A stretch of DNA of 64,000 bases, taken from contig DATJPX010000161.1 in assembly GCA_035506155.1 (NCBI GenBank), positions 8,843 to 72,842 of the forward strand, given 5' to 3'. Numbering within the stretch: position 1 is the first letter of the stretch; every line of letters begins with the position of its first letter. This document shows, piece by piece, positions 15,005 to 24,300 of the stretch. Under the pieces are notes generated by a model that saw nothing but the letters and a program-made list of their open reading frames with translations, did not search any database and was not told the DNA's origin. A program made the position numbers and the translations under genes. Origin of the DNA: UBA877 sp035506155 (GTDB lineage Bacteria; Chloroflexota; Anaerolineae; Anaerolineales; Villigracilaceae).

Positions 15005-17722
15005 ATGACCGAATACCAGTTACCCAAAGCCTACGACTTCAAATCCACCGAGCCACGCGTCTACGAGATGTGGGAAAAGGGCGGCTACTTCAAGCCGTCC
15101 AACGACCCGAACAAGCCGGATTTCGATCCGACCAGGAAGCCCTTCGTCATCTCGATCCCTCCGCCCAATGTTACGGGGGAACTGCACCTGGGCCACGTCA
15201 TGTTCGTAGCGATGGAAGACCTGATGATCCGCTACCAGCGCATGAAGGGCATCCCAACCCTGTGGGTGCCCGGCACGGACCATGCCGGCATCGCCACGCA
15301 GCTCCAGGTGGAAAAGGACCTGCTGCGGACCGAGGAAGTGACCCGCGAAGAGCTGGGCCGCGAGAAGTTCGTCGAACGCGTCTGGCAGTGGAAGGTCAAG
15401 TACCACGACATCATCACCGGCCAGATCCGCAGGATCGGCGCCTCCTGCGACTGGGAGCGTGAGCGCTTCACCCTGGACGACGGCCTGTCGAAAGCGGTCC
15501 GGGAGGCCTTCGTGCGCCTGTATGAGAAGGGCCTGATCTATCGCGGCCCGCGCCTGATCAACTGGTCGCCCGGCCTGAAGACGGCCGTCAGCGACCTGGA
15601 GGTGGAATACTCCGAGGAGCCGGGGAAGCTGTATTATTTCAAATATATGCTCGCGCCGGAGACTTCCGAAGCCTCGAAGACTTCGGAAGACTATATCCCT
15701 GTCGCCACTACCCGGCCCGAGACCATCCTGGGCGACACGGCCGTGGCCGTCCACCCGGACGACGAGCGCTACAAAAAGTTCGTCGGCAAGAAGGTCATCG
15801 TCCCGATGCTGGGCCGTGAGATCCCGGTCATCGCCGACGAGTACGTGACGCGTGACTTCGGCACCGGGGCCCTGAAGATCACCCCTGGCCACGACCCGAA
15901 CGACTACGAGATCGGCCAGCGCCACAAGCTGCCGGCCCTGTCGATGCTGGACCGGGAAGCCAAGGTGACCGAGATCGGCGGACCGTATGCCGGCTTGGAC
16001 CGCTTCGAGGCTCGCAAGAAACTCTGGGCCGATATGAAGGCCGCCGGCCTGGTCATCAAGGAAGAATCCTACACTCTCAATGTGCCCAGGACCCAACGGG
16101 GCGGTGAGATCGTCGAGCCGATGGTCTCCGAGCAGTGGTTCGTCAAGATCGCCCCGCTGGCCAAGGCTGCCGAAATGGCCGTCCGGGATGGCCGGATCAA
16201 GATCATCCCGGAGCGCTTCGAGAAGGTCTATTACAACTGGATGGAGAACATCAAGGATTGGTGCATCTCCCGCCAGCTCTGGTGGGGCCACCGCGTCCCG
16301 GTCTGGTACTGCGACGACTGCGGCGAGCAGACCTGCGCCCGCATCGATCCGCTCCTGTGCGCCCACTGCGGCGGCAAGAACATCCACCAGGACCCGGACG
16401 TGCTGGACACCTGGTTCTCGTCCGGGCTGTGGCCGTTCTCCACGCTCGGCTGGCCCGAAGAGACGCCGGATTACAAGTATTTCTACCCGACCACGATGAT
16501 GGAGACCGGCTACGACATCCTGTTCTTCTGGGTGGCCCGCATGATCATGGACGGCCTGGAGTTCACCGGCCAGGTGCCGTTCAGCACCGTCTACCTGCAC
16601 GGCCTGGTGCGCAACGAGGACGGGCAGAAGATGTCCAAGAGCAAGGGCACCGGCATCGACCCGCTGCCGGTCATGGAAGAGTTCGGCACGGACGCCCTCC
16701 GCTTCACCCTGCTGGTCGGCTCCACGCCCGGCAACGATACCAACCTGAGCCTGAAGAAGGTCGAGGGCAACCGCAACTTCGCCAACAAGATCTGGAACGC
16801 CGGCCGCTTCGTGGTCTCGGCGATCAATTCCGTGCAGGCCGCTGCCAAGGGCGAGCACGACTGGAGCCTGGCCGATTCCTGGATCTGGGCCCGCCTGCAG
16901 TTCACCGTGCGCGAAGTGGAGCGGCTCTTCCAGGCCTATCAGTATGGCGAGGCCGGCCGCCAGGTCTATGAATTCTTCTGGAACGATTTCGCCGACTGGT
17001 ACGTTGAAACCGCCAAGCTGCAAATGGCGGAAGGCGGCGACCGGGCCTTCTACACCGCCCAGACCCTGGCGCGCGTTTTGGATATCAGCTTACGGCTGCT
17101 CCATCCCCTGACCCCCTTCGTCACCGAGGAACTGTGGGGTCACCTGCGCAAGGCCCTGCTCGGCTCGCCCTTGGCGGACTTGGCCAAGGACTGGCCGCAG
17201 GCGCTCATCGTGGCCCCCTGGCCGGAAGTCCGTCCCGAGGAGAAATGGGAAGCCGGGAAGACGACCGACTTCGCCCTGGTCCAGGAGGTCATCCGGGCGA
17301 TCCGCAACCTGCGGGCCGAGAAGAAGGTCGCCCCGTCCCGGCGCATCCCGGCCACGCTGGTGGGCGGATCCAAGGCGGCTTTGCTCGAAGAGCAATCCGG
17401 CGTGATCGCCGCCCTGGCCGGCCTCGACCCGGCCCAGGTTTCGATGGTCGCATCCCTGCCCGCCAAGCCCGAGAATGCCGTCGCCCTGGTGGCCGGGCCG
17501 GTCGAGATCTACCTGCCGCTCTCCGGGATGATCGACCTCGACCAGGAAAAAGCCCGCCTGCAGAAAGAGCTCTCCGATACGGATGCTCAGATCACCCGCC
17601 TGGAGAAACTGCTCGGAAGCGACTTTGCCAACAAGGCCCCGGCGGCCGTCGTCCAGAAGGAACGCGAGCGCCTGGCGGCGTTCAAGGAAACGGCCGCGAA
17701 GCTGAAGGCGCAACTGGGCTGA
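15005..17722 (+). CDS. valS: Valyl-tRNA synthetase
   Basis: 905 residues. Class I synthetase charging tRNA-Val. HLGH (residues 61-64) is the HIGH motif in an IPPPNVTGELHLGH context, KMSKSKG is the second signature, GTDHAGIATQ and TTRPETILGDTAVAVHP (editing domain) are typical of ValS, and a C-terminal coiled coil (DLDQEKARLQKEL) is present, as in most ValS. The ATG at 15005 follows GAGGAG; an in-frame upstream ATG at 14969 lies inside the terminator and is rejected. Controlled by the T-box leader upstream. Confidence 0.98.
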   Translation: MTEYQLPKAYDFKSTEPRVYEMWEKGGYFKPSNDPNKPDFDPTRKPFVISIPPPNVTGELHLGHVMFVAMEDLMIRYQRMKGIPTLWVPGTDHAGIATQLQVEKDLLRTEEVTREELGREKFVERVWQWKVKYHDIITGQIRRIGASCDWERERFTLDDGLSKAVREAFVRLYEKGLIYRGPRLINWSPGLKTAVSDLEVEYSEEPGKLYYFKYMLAPETSEASKTSEDYIPVATTRPETILGDTAVAVHPDDERYKKFVGKKVIVPMLGREIPVIADEYVTRDFGTGALKITPGHDPNDYEIGQRHKLPALSMLDREAKVTEIGGPYAGLDRFEARKKLWADMKAAGLVIKEESYTLNVPRTQRGGEIVEPMVSEQWFVKIAPLAKAAEMAVRDGRIKIIPERFEKVYYNWMENIKDWCISRQLWWGHRVPVWYCDDCGEQTCARIDPLLCAHCGGKNIHQDPDVLDTWFSSGLWPFSTLGWPEETPDYKYFYPTTMMETGYDILFFWVARMIMDGLEFTGQVPFSTVYLHGLVRNEDGQKMSKSKGTGIDPLPVMEEFGTDALRFTLLVGSTPGNDTNLSLKKVEGNRNFANKIWNAGRFVVSAINSVQAAAKGEHDWSLADSWIWARLQFTVREVERLFQAYQYGEAGRQVYEFFWNDFADWYVETAKLQMAEGGDRAFYTAQTLARVLDISLRLLHPLTPFVTEELWGHLRKALLGSPLADLAKDWPQALIVAPWPEVRPEEKWEAGKTTDFALVQEVIRAIRNLRAEKKVAPSRRIPATLVGGSKAALLEEQSGVIAALAGLDPAQVSMVASLPAKPENAVALVAGPVEIYLPLSGMIDLDQEKARLQKELSDTDAQITRLEKLLGSDFANKAPAAVVQKERERLAAFKETAAKLKAQLG

Positions 17723-17761
17723 CCCTTTTCCAGATCCGTGCCAAAAAACTTCGTTGAGAGT

Positions 17762-17794
17762 AGAATGGTCGTGATAATCCGTCGCGACCATTCT
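17762..17794 (+). terminator. Hairpin between valS and the M32 carboxypeptidase gene
   Basis: AGAATGGTCG at 17762-17771 pairs with CGACCATTCT at 17785-17794, followed by TTTA. A 10-bp perfect stem with a weak T-run; a partial terminator of valS is likely. The TAGAAT at 17761-17766 could also serve as a -10 element. Confidence 0.5.
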
Positions 17795-17812
17795 TTACTG
17801 TCAGGAGAAGAG

Positions 17813-19318
17813 ATGAATAAAAAACTGGAAGAGCTGAAGACCCGCCTGATGGAGATCGGCGACCTGAACGGAGCCGGCGGCGTCCTGGCCTGGGATCAAT
17901 CCACCTATATGCCCCAGGGCGGCGGCCCGGCCCGCGGCCGGCAGATGGCCACCCTGGCCATGCTGGCCCAGGAAAAGCAGGTCGATCCGGCCATTGGCAA
18001 GCTGCTCGACGATTTGCGCTCTTACGAGGAGAGCCTGCCCTTCGAGGACGATGACGCCAGCCTGATCCGGGTTGCCCGGCGGGATTACGAGCGCTCCACG
18101 CGCCTCCCGCCCGAGTTCGTCGCCCGGCTGAACGCCCATTCCTCCGAGACTTACATGCTCTGGGCGGAAGCCCGCCCGGCGAACGATTTCAAGAAGGTCC
18201 TGCCCAACCTGGAAAAGACCCTCGATCTGTCCCGCGAGATGGCGAATTACTTCCCGGGATACGAGCACATCGCCGATCCGCTGATCGACTTCGCCGACTA
18301 CGGGATGAAGGCCGCCTCGGTGCGCAAGCTCTTCGCCGACCTGCGCGCCGCCCAGGTGCCGATCGTCCAGGCGATCACCTCCCAGGCGCCGGCCGACGAC
18401 AGTTGCCTCCGCAAGCACTTCCCCGATGCGGAGCAGATGGCTTTCTGCGAGGAGGTCGTTCGGGCGATCGGATACGATTTCCAGCGCGGCCGGATCGACA
18501 AGACCCATCATCCCTTCACCGCCGGGTTCTCCGTCGGGGACGTGCGCATCACCACCCGCGTCCGGGAGGACTACCTGGGCGAGTGCCTGTTCAGCAACAT
18601 CCACGAGGCTGGGCATGCCCTCTACGAGCAGGGCGTGGATGCGAAGTACGACGGGCTGCCGCTCCAGGGCGGCACCTCGGCCGGGGTCCACGAGAGCCAA
18701 TCGCGCCTATGGGAGAATATCGTCGGGCGCAGTCGCGGCTTCTGGGAATTCTTCTATCCCAAGCTGCAGAAGGCCTTCCCCGACCAGCTCAAGGGCGTTT
18801 CGCTGGAGGCCTTCTACCGGGCGATCAACAAGGTCGAACGCTCGCTGATCCGCACCGACGCCGACGAGGTGACCTACAACCTGCACGTCATGTTGCGCTT
18901 CGAGTTCGAGCTGGCCATGCTGGAAGGCAGCCTGGCCGTCAGGGACCTCCCGGAGGCCTGGCGGGAACGTTTCAAGGCGGACCTCGGGATCGTCCCGCCC
19001 GACGACAAGGACGGCTGCATGCAGGATGTGCACTGGTTCGGCGGCGTGATCGGCGGGGTCTTCCAGGGCTACACCCTCGGCAATGTGATCGGCGCCCAGT
19101 TCTACGCGACCGCCCTGAAGGCCCACCCTGGCATCCCGGGCGAGATCCGGCAGGGCAAATTCGAGGCCCTACATGGCTGGCTGATCGAAAACGTCTACCG
19201 GCACGGGCGGAAATTCACCGCCCCCGAGCTGGTCCAGCGGGTCACCAGCTCCGACGTGACCATCGAACCTTACATCCAATACCTGCGGACCAAGTACGGC
19301 GAGTTGTACAAGCTCTAA
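17813..19318 (+). CDS. M32-family carboxypeptidase (Taq type)
   Basis: 501 residues, the family's normal length. Zinc metallocarboxypeptidase with the HExxH motif in NIHEAGHALYEQG, the preceding HPFTAGFSVGDVRITTR signature, GVHESQSRLWEN with the third ligand region, and IRTDADEVTYNLHV. It trims C-terminal residues from peptides in the cytoplasm. Start ATG 17813 has AGGAGAAG 5 nt upstream; longer in-frame starts cross the preceding hairpin. Confidence 0.96.
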   Translation: MNKKLEELKTRLMEIGDLNGAGGVLAWDQSTYMPQGGGPARGRQMATLAMLAQEKQVDPAIGKLLDDLRSYEESLPFEDDDASLIRVARRDYERSTRLPPEFVARLNAHSSETYMLWAEARPANDFKKVLPNLEKTLDLSREMANYFPGYEHIADPLIDFADYGMKAASVRKLFADLRAAQVPIVQAITSQAPADDSCLRKHFPDAEQMAFCEEVVRAIGYDFQRGRIDKTHHPFTAGFSVGDVRITTRVREDYLGECLFSNIHEAGHALYEQGVDAKYDGLPLQGGTSAGVHESQSRLWENIVGRSRGFWEFFYPKLQKAFPDQLKGVSLEAFYRAINKVERSLIRTDADEVTYNLHVMLRFEFELAMLEGSLAVRDLPEAWRERFKADLGIVPPDDKDGCMQDVHWFGGVIGGVFQGYTLGNVIGAQFYATALKAHPGIPGEIRQGKFEALHGWLIENVYRHGRKFTAPELVQRVTSSDVTIEPYIQYLRTKYGELYKL

Positions 19319-19372
19319 ACCGACTCCCGGCGGTCGCTTCCAGCGATTCGCCCGCCGTCGCCTGCAAAAATC

Positions 19373-19408
19373 CTGCCTCCTTGCGAAAACAAGGAGGCAG
19401 TTGATTTC
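19373..19408 (+). terminator. Intrinsic terminator after the M32 gene
   Basis: CTGCCTCCTTG at 19373-19383 pairs perfectly with CAAGGAGGCAG at 19390-19400 (11 bp, loop CGAAAA), followed by TTGATTTC. Confidence 0.75.
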
Positions 19409-19443
19409 TTGGGAGTAGGCCGGCCTCCCGAATCTTGGATGGC

Positions 19444-19472
19444 GTTGTCTTTTTTATCCTCTTGGTGTACAC
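19444..19472 (+). promoter_or_regulatory. Promoter of the FHA-GAF-cyclase gene
   Basis: TTGTCT at 19444-19449 and TACACT at 19467-19472 with a 17-nt spacer. It places the transcript start near 19479, upstream of the chosen ATG at 19520 and downstream of the longest in-frame start at 19409, which is thereby excluded. Confidence 0.6.
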
Positions 19473-19519
19473 TGGTTTTATCGTTCGGTTGGATCAAAAA
19501 CTGTGGGACGGATGGATTT

Positions 19520-21025
19520 ATGTGGTCTCTGAGCATCAAAAACCCCGGCAGCGAGCCGGTCCAGATTAAATTAAGGCCTGGAAAGATGGTGATCGGGCGC
19601 AACGTCACCAGCGATATCGTCATCACCGACGCGGCCGCCTCCCGCCGGCATGCCGAGATCTATCTTGATTCCTTGTCTGAACTTGCGACGATCATCGACC
19701 TGAAAAGCTCGAACGGCACGTACGTCAACCGCCAGCGGATCAGCGGGTTGTTCCGCTTGCAGGATAACGACGTCATCCGCATCGGACAGTCGGTCATGCA
19801 CCTGACGAAACATGCCGCCGAAGCGCCCGGGCAAAAAGGGAATACTGATACGCGCCTGTTCACGCGTGAACTGGTCCTGGAGGCTGTCGACGAGAACCCC
19901 ATCCTTTTGTACGAAATGGCCCAGAAACTGAACACCGTTTTGGATATCGACTCGGCTATCAGCCAGGTCACCGACCTGATCAAAAAGGCGATGGGAGTGG
20001 ACGTTTGTGAGGTCATCCTGGCCAAGGATTTCAACCAAATCAATATGGAGAATGCGGACGATCTGAAGGTAAAAGCCATCCGGGAATCTTCCGTCGAGCG
20101 GAGCGCCATGGCCTTGTGCGTGCCCATCATCAGCGATGGGAAACCGCTCGGGCTGATCTACATGGAAAAGAATCGCTCCGACGCCATTCCCTTCATCGAG
20201 CGCGATATGCAGCTGGCTGTTGCCGTCAGCCATCAAACCGCCCTGACCATCCAGCGCATGGATCTGCTCGATAAAACCAGGAAGGATGAGCAAGTCAAAC
20301 AGCTCCTGCTGCGCTTCGTCTCTCCCGTGGAAGCCCAGGACATCCTGAAGAGTTTCATGAAGACCGGGAATTTACCGGGCTTGACCGAGAAAAAAGTAAC
20401 GGTCATGGTCGTCGAGATTGCCGATGCGAATGATCTGGCCGAGCGGATCGGCCCGACCTATTTTTCCTACATCCTGAACGGGTTTTATCAGCATGCCACG
20501 AAAGCCGTCTTCAAACGGGGCGGGATGGTCAAATACCTCGGCGACGGGGTGATCGCCGTCTTCATGGAAGCCGAGGATCGGCCGTGTCCCGAGGAAAGAG
20601 CGGTCAGCGTCGGGCTGGAGATCGTCGACTTCATAAAAAACCTGGGCGCAGACGATCCTTCCCGCGCCTGTGTCGTCGGCGTCGCCATCAATACGGGGAA
20701 GGCAATGGTCGGTTATGTCGGCACCCAGGAGCGGGCGGAATTCAACGTCATGGGGGATTTGATCAAGGTCTCCTATCGCATGCAGGATTATGCCCGGCCC
20801 AACCGGGTCTTTGTCGGGCCGAAGACCGTGGAGCCGCTGCTCAATAAGTACCTGATTAAAAAAACCGGCAGCCTGACGATGCAGGGACGTGAAAAGCCGA
20901 TCCAGGTCTATGAAGTTGCCTCGGTAAAAACCGCTCCTTTCGTCGAAAAGGACCCGGATGTTTCGTCAGCCTTCAAAGAAGTGGCAGAAAGACTTAAGGC
21001 GCATTTGAAGGACGATGAAGGGTAG
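19520..21025 (+). CDS. FHA - GAF - class III nucleotide cyclase-like signalling protein
   Basis: 501 residues from ATG 19520. Residues about 1-85 form an FHA domain (IGRNVTSDIVI, SRRHAEI, SNGTYVN), which binds phosphothreonine. Residues about 110-260 form a GAF domain. Residues about 290-470 match the class III adenylate/guanylate cyclase fold. The first metal Asp is Glu299, the second Asp342 (KYLGDGV) is kept, the transition-state Asn is Lys416, and the Arg four residues on (Arg420) is kept. Activity is therefore uncertain; it may be a nucleotide sensor or a regulatory pseudo-cyclase. It precedes the large sensor block and ends at a terminator. Confidence 0.88.
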   Translation: MWSLSIKNPGSEPVQIKLRPGKMVIGRNVTSDIVITDAAASRRHAEIYLDSLSELATIIDLKSSNGTYVNRQRISGLFRLQDNDVIRIGQSVMHLTKHAAEAPGQKGNTDTRLFTRELVLEAVDENPILLYEMAQKLNTVLDIDSAISQVTDLIKKAMGVDVCEVILAKDFNQINMENADDLKVKAIRESSVERSAMALCVPIISDGKPLGLIYMEKNRSDAIPFIERDMQLAVAVSHQTALTIQRMDLLDKTRKDEQVKQLLLRFVSPVEAQDILKSFMKTGNLPGLTEKKVTVMVVEIADANDLAERIGPTYFSYILNGFYQHATKAVFKRGGMVKYLGDGVIAVFMEAEDRPCPEERAVSVGLEIVDFIKNLGADDPSRACVVGVAINTGKAMVGYVGTQERAEFNVMGDLIKVSYRMQDYARPNRVFVGPKTVEPLLNKYLIKKTGSLTMQGREKPIQVYEVASVKTAPFVEKDPDVSSAFKEVAERLKAHLKDDEG

Positions 21026-21085
21026 CGAAAGAATTCGCCCAAAACCCCGGAATGAATTCGTCAACCGGGCGTCTGGCAGGTTTCC

Positions 21086-21116
21086 GCCGGTGTAACTTGT
21101 GTTACGCCGGCTTTTT
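21086..21116 (+). terminator. Intrinsic terminator after the FHA-GAF-cyclase gene
   Basis: GCCGGTGTAAC at 21086-21096 pairs with GTTACGCCGGC at 21101-21111 (one G-T pair, TTGT loop), followed by five T. Confidence 0.85.
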
Positions 21117-21161
21117 CAAATTTGTTAGCTCATTATCTATACAAATGGATGGAATTGGTCC

Positions 21162-21167
21162 TATAAT
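21162..21167 (+). promoter_or_regulatory. -10 element of the sensor-kinase leader
   Basis: TATAAT at 21162-21167 with only a weak -35 candidate (TATACA near 21138-21143). A transcript from about 21174 would include the small ORF and hairpin described next and then the histidine kinase gene. Confidence 0.45.
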
Positions 21168-21198
21168 AAATCAGCCCGTTTTATCGCAGGAGGCTCCC

Positions 21199-21264
21199 AT
21201 GAGAGTTGTGGTAACAAAGCATTTGCGGGTAAAGGTGTTTTTTGCATTGTTCGGGGGACTGTGA
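21199..21264 (+). CDS. Possible 21-residue leader peptide
   Basis: ATG at 21199 is preceded by a perfect AGGAGG at 21189-21194, stronger than that of most genes here, and lies 25 nt downstream of the likely transcript start. The 21-residue product has a cationic first half (RVVVTKHLRVK) and a hydrophobic end (FFALFGGL). It stops 131 nt before the histidine kinase start. It could be an attenuator peptide or a small membrane peptide; it may also be a chance frame, since only one sequence is available. Confidence 0.35.
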   Translation: MRVVVTKHLRVKVFFALFGGL

Positions 21265-21274
21265 ATCCTAAAGT

Positions 21275-21319
21275 CCGGTCATCGGGTAGGTCGGGGGTCA
21301 TCCCTGCCGCGGTGGCCGG
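21275..21319 (+). other. Long RNA hairpin in the histidine-kinase leader
   Basis: CCGGTCATCG at 21275-21284 pairs along all 10 positions (with three G-U pairs) with CGGTGGCCGG at 21310-21319; an inner GGTAG / CTGCC helix continues it. It has no T-run, so it is not a plain terminator. It sits 76 nt before the kinase ATG. It has a loose likeness to the 3' half of a GEMM riboswitch, but the conserved 5' half is absent. Confidence 0.45.
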
Positions 21320-21395
21320 GAATGAAAAGCGCAAAGAATGTACTTTAACTTATTTGTATCCCGTGTACCCATGCCTCCTTATGGAGAGGTAGTCA

Positions 21396-24300
21396 ATGAA
21401 CACTCTTGATGTTCATACCGTCGTATTCAGTATTTTGGTCACCGATACTGTCTGCACGGCAGTTCTGGTTTCCCTTTGGATCCAAAACCGGAGGCGCTTT
21501 CGTGGTACGTTCTTCTGGGCGATCGATTTCGGCTTGCAAACGCTTGATGTACTGCTGCTTGCATTGCGCGGCCGCCTTCCGGATTGGTTGTCGATAGGAT
21601 TTGCCAACATCCTGGTCATCGCCGGGGCATATCTGGGATACCTGGGCCTGGAGCGCTTCGCCGGGAAAAGGAGCGCCCAACTTTTTAATTATCTGGTCCT
21701 GGCCGTTTTTGCCCTGGCGAACACCTTTTTCGCCTTTTTCCGGCCCAGCCTGGAGGCGCGTAATTTTTGCCTGTCGTTGGCGTTATTTGTCATCTGCTTC
21801 CAGTGCACCTGGCTGATGATGTACCGGGTCAAGCAAAATGAACGGCGCAGGACGCTTGCCGTGGGCCTGGTTTTCGGCGTTTTCTGCCTGGTCACCCTCG
21901 TCCGGCTTGTCGTTACACTTGCCGGGCCGCAGCAGAGCAACGACTTTTTCCGGTCCGATGAATTCGAAACGCTTACCTTGATGGCGTATCAGGTCCTGTT
22001 GATCCTCCTGACCTTCAACCTGAGCTTGATGGTGAATAATCACCTGGCCGCAGAGGGCAAGCTTCAGGAGGAAAAATTTGCCAAGGCGTTCCACTCATCC
22101 CCTTATGCGATTCTTCTCACCCAGGCCGAGGATGGACGCATCATCGAGGCCAACGATGGTTTCACGGAAATAACCGGTCATCCACTCGATACAGTCATCG
22201 GGAAGACCACCCTCGAGCTGAAACTGTGGGTTGATGAAACTGACCGGGCCAGGGTCGTGGAAGAGTTATCCCAGGGGAAACCGGTCCACGAATGGGAATT
22301 GAAATTCAGGAAGAAGTCAGGCGAGGCGCTGATCGGGCTTTTCTCGGCGGAAACGATCCTCGTCGGCGACCGCCTCTGCATGCTCTCCAGCATCAGCGAT
22401 ATCACTGAACGAAAGTCCGTAGAACAAGTTTTGCACGACCATCAGGCCCGTCTGCATCAGGCCCTCGATGCGGCTCAGGGAGGCATCTGGGAATGGGATT
22501 TGCAGACCAATGAGAATTTCTGGTCGGAAGAACTCTGGAAGCTGTATGGCCTGGAACCGCACAGTTGCGAGCCTTCCTACGAAGCCTGGCTGCAAACCAT
22601 CCATCCGGACGATCGGGCCCAGGCGGCGCAGGCGGTTCAGGATGCGGCCAATAACGGGAGCGAACTGAGGGCCGAGTGGCGCGTGGCCGACCAGGGTAAA
22701 GGGGAGCGTTGGCTCATGTCGCGCGGCCAGCCCGTCCGTGAAGCTTCCGGGCAGGTGGAACGCTATATTGGCACTGTTCTGGACATCACCGAGCGCAAGA
22801 AGGCCGAGCAGCGCGCCGAAACCCTGGCGAAATTCCCTTCCGAGAATCCCAATCCGACCCTGCGGCTGGACCGGAATGGCACCATCCTCTACGCCAACCC
22901 ATCCAGCCAGCCATTGCTAGCGAAGTGGAATACGGAGATCGGCCAGGCCTGTCCGAAGGAGTGGAGTGAAGTTGCATCGGCGGTCCTGACATCGAATGCC
23001 AGCAAAACGGCCGATGAAGAGTGCAATGGCCGGATCTATTCTTTTTTCGTTGCCCCGGTCCACGAATCCCAATACGTCAACCTCTATGCAAGAGATGTCA
23101 CAGAACAGAGGCAGGCCGAAGCAAAGCTGGTGGAAAGCGAACAACGCTACCGTTCATTGTTCGAGAACATGCTCAACGGCTTTGCCTATTGCCAGATGTT
23201 CTTCAAGGATGGGCGGCCCGACGATTTCAAGTACCTGGCGGTCAATGCAGCCTTCGAGAAATTGACCGGACTGCAAGGCGTGGTCGGTAAGAATGTCTCC
23301 GAGGTCGTCCCGGGCATCCGCCAGTCGGATCCGGGTCTGTTCGATGCCTACGGACGGGTGGCCCTGACCGGTCAGCCCGAGACCTTCGAGACGTATGTGG
23401 AAGCCTTGAAGATGTGGTTTTCCATCTCGGTGTACAGCCCACAGCCCGAGTACTTTGTGGCCGTCTTCGACGTGATCACCGAGCGTAAGCAGGCGGAGGA
23501 GGACTTACGCCTGAGCGAAGATAAGTTCAAATATATTTTCGATTATTCCACCGTAGGTAAATCCATTACCCTCCCCTCGGGCGAGATCCACCCGAACAAG
23601 GCTTTTTGTGAGATGTTGGGATATTCCCCCGAAGAATTGGACAGCAAAAAATGGCGGGAGATCAGCCATCCCGAAGATATCGATCTGAATCAGAAGGTCA
23701 TAGACTCGATCCTGGCGGGCGAAAAGGAGTCGGGGCGTTTTATCAAGCGGTTTATCCACAAAAACGGAAATGTAGTGTGGGGCGATATTGGCACTTCCCT
23801 GCGCCGGGATGATGAGGGGAACCCGCTTTATTTTATAAGCACCATCATGGACATCACCGAGCGCAAGCAAGTGGAAGCCGCCCTGCAAGAGAGCGAGACG
23901 AACTTCCGGGCGCTGGCCGAGAACGCCGGGGAGGGTATCCTGATCGCCGTCGCAGGCGGCGCGCACCTGTTCGCCAACGAGGCCATGGCGGCAATCAGCG
24001 GATATAGCGTGGACGAACTTCTTAGGCTGAAAGCGCAAGACCTGGCCGATCCAGATGAGACGGCCAAGGTGATGAACAGACTCAAGCTGAGGCTGGCCGG
24101 GGAGGCCATTCCCCAACATTACGAGACCGGCATCGTTGCAAAGGATGGGCGGAAGGTCCCGGTGCAGATCAATAGCGGCAAGACAGTCTGGAAAGGGCAG
24201 CCGGCCGACATCGTTTTCGTCCAGGATATCACCGAACGGAAGCTGGAAGAATCTGCCCGGCGGCAAAGTGAACTGCTCTTCCGGACCCTGTTCGAGCTCT

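Noticed and set aside
15020..17023. Open frame of 667 codons antisense to valS
   Set aside because: Shadow of valS; no ribosome site, no family motif.
21275..21319. c-di-GMP-I (GEMM) riboswitch before the kinase gene
   Set aside because: Only the GGTGGCCGGG-like 3' half resembles it; the conserved 5' half with its CGCAAAG core is absent.
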